Source: Diplocarpon mali (lineage: Eukaryota > Ascomycota > Leotiomycetes > Helotiales > Drepanopezizaceae). From it: a stretch of DNA of 64,000 nucleotides. The DNA is taken from contig JAENRP010000003.1 of NCBI GenBank assembly GCA_024741835.1, positions 3,394-67,393 of the forward strand. The letters run 5' to 3'. This document shows, one piece after another, positions 58,486 to 64,000 of this stretch. Below the pieces are notes generated by a model. The model had not been told where the DNA came from, ran no database searches, and saw only the letters and a list, made by a program, of their open reading frames with translations. Made by a program: the position numbers and the translations under genes. Each line of letters opens with the position of its first letter. The stretch's first letter is position 1.

Positions 58486-60668
58486 GTAGACGTAGCCCAG
58501 TGTAGTTCAACGCATCTCATCACACCTCGCGTCCGTGCAGTCTCTCCCTACTACCCGAGCCCAGAGTGTCAGTCAAAACCTCCGCAGCGATGATTCTTAC
58601 TCTAGATGCAATCCGGCTACTTACTATCAGATCCCGACACCTCTCCCCAATCACGGGCCGAAAAAGAACGAACTTTCGCTCATGCAAGCAAAGCAGGCGG
58701 CCGGCACTGATCTGTTCCCGAGGGGAAGCTCGCAATAACCGTCATATCTGAGTCTCCAACGAAACAGGGCAATCGGGGATTATCTTCGCGGAGAGGAGAA
58801 TATTAATCGATTGAGATACGGTGTTGTAGGAAGTACTGCAACTCCAGGCTTTGAGGTATGAAGGAAGTATAGCTCATTGTTTAGTCGGTGCCAGAAAGCG
58901 TTGTTTGGTTTAGCGAATTAGCTTTAGATGCGTAAAAACAGCCGCAGGCATCTTCATCATGAATTGTATCTTGGAAGCACTTCAGACCTCATATTTACAT
59001 ATAACTGATCTGGTCATTCTTTCTGGTACATTGTAGAACGCCCCGACGGCTCGACAGTCACAACGCCATCACACCTTTCTATGAACAACCCATACCTCTC
59101 AAATAACATCAGATCTTGGCAAGGCAGGCAAGACCACACTATTAATTCCGAATCAGTAAGACTATACCTTAAAAAATCAAAATCAATTCAACCACCGATC
59201 AGTATAGCTGGTCAAAACCGGCGTACTTAGAACAAGGATGTCCTGCAAGGATTCAAAGGCATCCGCATTACCATCTGAAGAATGCAAAGTAGGACCTGAA
59301 AAGAATTTTTTCAGACTGATCCGACGGTAGCTCATGGCAGGATTGCTACGGGCTATGCTGCCTTATTCCTTGATATGCTTGGTAAACGAGACTGTTCGAA
59401 TTCGCATGAAATCACGGTGGGAATCATAGCCTAGAAGCTCAACACATGGGCTTGGCTGCCAAGCGCGGTTATGGACGATGAGTAAGTAAATCCAAGCTCT
59501 GGCATTGAAGGAAGATTAGAGTTGCATGCGCTACGACACCACAGTGCTTGCTTCTGGGTAGATTTCTGCAGCATGTGGCTTTGAAAATTGCTGCCTTTGC
59601 AAGCAGTGCAGAAGAGAGGTTGCAGGTACATAGAATGAAACTGCAACATTGAATCGAGCCTTGCCAACATCGTCGGTCTTTCTGATAGGATGGAATCGAT
59701 TCTTAAAAGAAATTTCTAGCAACCCAAGGAGACACCTGCTGAACATACCAAATTTTGAAGTGAGTAGAGACGTCCGGGACAGCACTTGCTTCCTCTTTGA
59801 CTACAAAACAAGACGACAGGGCTCACATAGATTTTATCGGCCACTGGGACCTACATGTGTCTAATCCAAACCTTTCCCGCAAGCTGGCTGTTTTGCAATA
59901 TCTGAGAGTACTTACTGCCGATGGCATCATTGAGTTCGTAAGAAAATTCCGGACGTGGTTCGGGAAACTGCTGACGGACACTTGATAGCGCCTGAAACCG
60001 AATTTGGAATCCCCGATGCAACTGGGAAGCAAACTCAACAACTGTGCGGCAAACGCGTTGGACATGAAGAGAATGAGAATCAAAAAGGTTCCAATTCCTC
60101 TGGAAAGCCAGAAAGACAAACAATGCATCCTGCTACCCAACAGTAGATCAATGCCTTTCGAAGAGCAACGAGGACGATCAGGTAGGATTTGGGTTTGGGT
60201 TTGGATCTGGATTTCGAAATAGAGTGTGCCAAGTGTGATGCGCCGGGAAGTCGTGCAGGCAGGCCGATCTATTTCTGGAATGAGACGCTAGCATCCATCG
60301 GTTGGACCACTGGCTACACATTGCTCTGAGCCTGAAACTCGCCCCAGTGCGAGCCAGCGGAGACTCCGATTAAACGTCCCTGTCTCACGTGACTCGACAC
60401 CTGCCTCTTGGCTCTTGAGCAAGTACAGATGGCAGATTCTGCGAGATAACTTGCATCGCGAACGTGAAACTAAAGACTCAGCTTCCAATGTCTGGCTGTG
60501 ATGCTGGCAGTCAACCAGAGCCAATGAAATGGATGAATCAGGGAGCGAATGCGAGCGCGCGCTTCAACCCACCGCTCACATGATAGCGAAGAATTTTAAG
60601 ACCTGCATGTGCGGTGATCAAGAGGAGGTTACGCGCTTCGGGTATGGAGGAATGTTGAACGATCCGAA
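58486..60668. other. Gene-poor spacer
   Basis: About 2.2 kb. Several overlapping frames of 60-105 codons occur on both strands (for example 59823-60140 minus, 60004-60222 plus); none has a domain or splice support. Some stretches may be old coding DNA. Confidence 0.45.
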
Positions 60669-60700
60669 GCTCATTCGTGCTCATTCATGCTCATTCGTGT
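60669..60700. repeat. TCATTCGTGC 10-bp repeat, three copies
   Basis: Three tandem copies of a 10-bp unit, one with a G to A change in the middle. Confidence 0.85.
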
Positions 60701-61028
60701 TGGTGGTGACAAGTGATGGCGATAAGGAAGCGCTAGACGGAGGATCCGACAGATGTAGGTACCTAGCTAGCAAGCGAGCAGGTCCATCGAAAGCCTTTCC
60801 AGGTTTGCAGTGGTAGGAGGAGCGAAATTCGCATTAGTTGGAACAGCGGGCCTTGGATTGCTGCAGCTGTCATCAAGCGGTCCGGTCATCGAGGCCGGAA
60901 GCCCAAGGCTGAGGAGTTCTTCTCGGACAGCCCGACGCCCGTCCGCACTTACTCGAGGAGACGGAGAAAACGACGGAAACAAAGGATACGGAGGGAGCGG
61001 AGGGAGCGGAGGGAACGGAGTGAATAGA

Positions 61029-61172
61029 GGAAACAGAGGAAACAGGGGAAACAGAGGAAACAGAGGAAACAGAGGAAACAGAGGAAACAGAGGAAACAGA
61101 GGAAACAGAGGAAACAGAGGAAACAGAGGAAACAGAGGAAACAGAGGAAACAGAGGAAACAGAGGGAACAGA
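61029..61172. repeat. GGAAACAGA minisatellite, 16 copies of 9 bp
   Basis: Sixteen head-to-tail 9-bp units. Copy 2 ends in G and copy 16 begins GGGAA; the rest are identical. The 9-bp period keeps all frames open: the plus strand encodes Gly-Asn-Arg repeats within a 189-codon frame (60810-61379), and the minus strand encodes Leu-Phe-Pro or Ser-Val-Ser repeats. Near-identity of the copies points to recent expansion, so length variation between strains is expected. Because openness is forced by the repeat, it is no evidence for a gene. Confidence 0.95.
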
Positions 61173-61379
61173 CGAAACCAACAACGTGATAAGAAGATCA
61201 TGCAGGCAGCAGCAGCAAAGAAAGCTCGACAGCAGCGACGGCACGCATTATTCCGACTTCAGAAACAAGACGAAACGCAGTTCCTGTTCAGCAACTTGTC
61301 TTGGTCTGCGACGTCTGGCAGCGATTATGTGTGTGTACGAGAAAGAAGAGAGAAAGGACGTGTATGGGGGGGGGGGTGA

Positions 61380-62509
61380 GATGTGAGAGTGAGAGAGAAA
61401 GAGACATGGTACAGATGGATTCAAGGTAGGTTGGCGAGGCAGTATACCTCGCAGACCGTAGTAGGAAAGGTGATATAACCTAGTCCGTCAATACCTTATC
61501 GCATGAAACTTGAACTGCACACCAGATTCATACTGCTCTGTCTAGGCGCCACGGTCGCGACGCAAGCGCTCATGTAGTAGCTTGTCAGTTTGTTTATCTA
61601 TTAATTTGGGATTTGCTTTGCTTCCATTGGCTTTGCTTGGCTTCGCTTGCCAGCAAAGAGCCATTCGAGGATGCTCCCGTTGCTCGCGTCCACGTACACA
61701 GTACTTTTCTACCCACTCTCATACCGCACTATTATGCTAACTATGCTATTACAGTCCTAAGAGCAATTCAGACCAGGTCCAGCCAGCCGGGAGGTCCAAG
61801 TCGGAAGGCCAGAATTACCCCTGAACTAGGGGATAATACTACGAGTCCTGTTGAGCACGAGTAATGCAGGCACCGGCTGTCAAAAGTCATTTCTGGCCAA
61901 TCAGCTCATCGCTGGATGCAGGTTACCAAGCGCCACATGCGAAGGCCGGGGAGGGGAAGCTAAAACGTACCAAGTCTATACATAGTAAAGTGCTGTATAA
62001 TCTTGACCGGCTCATCGGTGTTTACTACTCTATATCGTAGCCAACATACCAACTGTCTAAGGTACACTCGGATATACTCTCTGGTCTAATGTGTATATGA
62101 GATCCTATGCACTGTGATATGCTCTCTGGTCACCCATGCTAATGAAAGAATATTACACTCTGATATCCTTTCGAGCCTATTGTATTGCCCAGATAGTATG
62201 GACTCGAGCATATTTTATTATACCTGATCCGAAATCTGGTTTAAAGATGGCTAGGGGAAGGTATGTATACGAAGTAGAATTGGTATTATTAGCCAAGCCC
62301 CCTTGAAGGCTTACACGTGGTCCAGTCCAGTCCCACTTCTTGCTCCATTCTTCGTAGCCTACGTTTCAACATCAGGTTAGAGGAGATCGTTTTACGGGGC
62401 GTACGGCCTAAGTAGTAGTAGTAGTCTAAAGTAACTAGAAGCCAAGGCCATAATCTACCAGTCTACGAGTCAAAGCTAAGATAAAGACGCCCCCTTTCTT
62501 TCAGATAGT
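61380..62509. other. Gene-poor spacer
   Basis: About 1.1 kb, turning AT-rich after 61.9 kb. A short GATATRCTCTCTGGTC motif occurs twice (about 62071 and 62117). No gene is seen. Confidence 0.45.
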
Positions 62510-62789
62510 TCGAGTACGGTAGATCTAGACAACCGCAAATCGTATTCCTTGATTATCCTTGTATATACTTCAAGATAGCAGTTTCAAGTCCAAATACTGA
62601 TAGTCGAATCGCCATGTCCGAATCGCCATGTCCGATGCGTGATTGACCGTGCTCGAAATAAAATCCCAATAGAAATTGATCCACTATTCTTATTTCTCGA
62701 GGTTCCAAGGCCTTCGGCCAATTCTCTGAAAAGCTCAAATCCTTACTTTGCAGTGGATTTCTGCCCCAGCTTCGATCCACCGTACTCGA
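62510..62789. mobile_element. MITE-like element with 16-bp terminal inverted repeats
   Basis: TCGAGTACGGTAGATC at 62510-62525 is the reverse complement of 62774-62789 with one mismatch, enclosing 280 bp. The interior is non-coding and includes a duplicated 14-bp CGAATCGCCATGTC unit. The inner core of the right repeat (CCACCGTACTCGA) also occurs at 52431-52443, and a variant (ACCGTGCTCGAAA) lies inside the element at about 62647. No clear target-site duplication flanks it. Size and structure fit a non-autonomous DNA transposon, but a chance inverted repeat is possible. Confidence 0.4.
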
Positions 62790-64000
62790 TTTTTGGATTT
62801 TGTTTTTTTTACAAAAACAGCACTTGTTTATAGCATATTTGGCACCGAGCTAGGGCCTTGGTCGAAGCAAAACTTCTGGCAATAGCCATTGTACACACGA
62901 GTAGCAGGACTACGCACAGTATACGGGTTCTCGTTCAGGCCCAGCTCCGCCCCATTCTCGTTCATTTGAATATTCCGTAAGGTACTGCTGTATACTGTCT
63001 ACTGTGGTGCCGGGGATGAGTACGGTAATGTCACCGGTTTTCTCTGTCCTACCCGTGTTACATGGGCAAGATTGAATCTAGGAGAAAGGTGGTGATACTC
63101 TACACTTCGTATAACTTCGCCCTGGCACCACACTAGAGGCTAAATTAAGAAATCATAGGACTAGCCCCCCCTTGCGCGGACGAGAGCCCGACCATGCTCA
63201 AACCCTCGACGGTATTAACACAAAAACATCCCATCAACTACCATACTGAACATCCTCCCTCGATTGACTGTGTAGAAAGAGGAAGAGGAAGAGGAGTGTG
63301 AGCCAGGCCCCCGTAATCCATTACAGCATCGCCTTGATCTGAACAACCAAGACCCTCACTCTACCTTACCACCGCCTGCCTCTCTCCTGACTGACTCCTT
63401 GTGTCTTTGGTCGCCTTGGTCAAGTGAAGTGCTCTCCTCTTCTCTACCTGCGACATCCACCTGCCTTATCTGCCCCGATAATCGAAGAAGAATGGTCCGC
63501 GCATCTCAGGGCATGAATCACAGTGGAATCGGAATTATTACCAGTGTGGTGTTCTGCGTTGTAGACTCTGGGGATCCTCACCGTCGGGACTCCCTTCGTT
63601 GGCTGGTCCGCGTGCGGCGGAACTGTCCAATCGAATCATTCTCCCCCCCCCATCCTCGTGCTCATCCTCATCCTCATCCTCCTCATCCCACCCCTTGTCA
63701 TCCCATCCCACTCCCCCTCCCATCCCATCCCATCCCATCTGCGTGCTCGTCCTCGTCACTGCTCGCGTCGACTCCGCCTCCGACTCCGACCCCGACTCTT
63801 TTCTTGCTTGCTCGACGCTTGACGCTCGTGCTTCTGTGTGTTTCGACCTTGTCCGCTTCCTGACTCCTTCGTGCCTCGCCGGCGTACGCCTCTCCGTCTT
63901 GCCGAATCGCTGGCTCGTTTCACAGTACAGTGTGCAGTAGTACAACCGGACAAACACCTCGTTCACGACTTCTCTTGTTTCACCCAACCCCTCTCACACT
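62790..64000 (+). promoter_or_regulatory. Probable promoter and leader of a gene beyond the right edge
   Basis: From about 63200 the sequence becomes C/T-rich on the plus strand, with ATCC/TCATCC runs at 63655-63745 and CT-rich leader-like sequence to the end. This resembles the 5' regions of the supported plus-strand genes in this window. No start codon with a domain-bearing frame occurs before the window ends, so the gene itself is not seen. Confidence 0.35.
63655..63745. repeat. CATCCT/CCATC low-complexity tract
   Basis: Tandem TCATCC-type hexamers followed by CCATC pentamers, pyrimidine-rich on the plus strand. Confidence 0.8.

Noticed and set aside
60767..61244. Minus-strand Leu-Phe-Pro and Ser-Val-Ser repeat proteins
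   Set aside because: Alternative readings of the GGAAACAGA minisatellite; openness is forced by the 9-bp period.
1..64000. tRNA, rRNA and CRISPR structures
   Set aside because: I looked for tRNA B-box-like GGTTCGAATCC motifs paired with A-boxes and for regularly spaced repeats. None formed a believable structure; the short tandem repeats lack spacers.
1..64000. Biosynthetic or defence gene cluster
   Set aside because: No polyketide synthase, NRPS, terpene cyclase, P450, transporter, NLR or HET-domain gene is recognisable; neighbours are unrelated housekeeping and signalling genes.

Overview
The window is nuclear DNA of a filamentous ascomycete. Evidence: most protein-coding genes carry several short introns (about 49-76 bp) with fungal donor, branch-site (CTAAY) and acceptor signals, and the gene set is fungal: a group III hybrid histidine kinase with six HAMP repeats, a PHO4/NUC-1-type bHLH factor, an FG nucleoporin, Cdc14 and 14-3-3. 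After splicing, the histidine kinase is 1315 aa, the length I recall for the Botrytis BcOS1/BOS1 protein. This makes a leotiomycete (Helotiales-like) source the best guess, but it is an inference and not proven by the window.

Layout. 0-3 kb: GC-rich spacer with simple repeats, ending in a TATA box and a small secreted-protein gene (3.0-3.4 kb). 4.3-7.6 kb: a four-exon F-box/leucine-rich protein (minus). 9.1-13.4 kb: a large UNC13/Munc13-family C2 protein. 15.9-20.2 kb: the osmosensing and fungicide-target hybrid histidine kinase. 20.2-29.2 kb: about 9 kb with no convincing protein gene; it holds simple repeats, a long pyrimidine tract and splice signals that look like an untranslated leader or lncRNA. 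29.2-31.0 kb: a three-RRM Csx1/NAM8-type RNA-binding protein. 31-35 kb: mostly empty, with one tentative small spliced gene.

35-49.6 kb is the gene-dense housekeeping block: a LAA2-like AP-1 accessory candidate (-), nucleoporin NSP1 (+), mitochondrial ATPase inhibitor (-), 14-3-3 (+), Cdc14 phosphatase (-), KEOPS subunit Pcc1 (+) and the bHLH regulator (-). Strands alternate, so neighbours share either a divergent promoter or a convergent 3' end. There are no operons and no biosynthetic cluster.

49.6-63.3 kb is a gene-poor, repeat-influenced compartment. It has two AT- and TA-rich islands that look like RIP-mutated repeat remnants, a decayed 2EXR-type gene with in-frame stops, another broken reading frame, a 16-copy 9-bp minisatellite, a short inverted-repeat (MITE-like) element and an assembly gap. 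The last 700 bp look like the pyrimidine-rich leader of a plus-strand gene starting beyond the right edge.

No defence system, CRISPR array, rRNA or tRNA was found. The most unusual sequence-level observations are two non-canonical GC-AG introns, in the RNA-binding protein gene and in CDC14. The CDC14 intron ends with a near-copy of the 13 bases that end its upstream exon.
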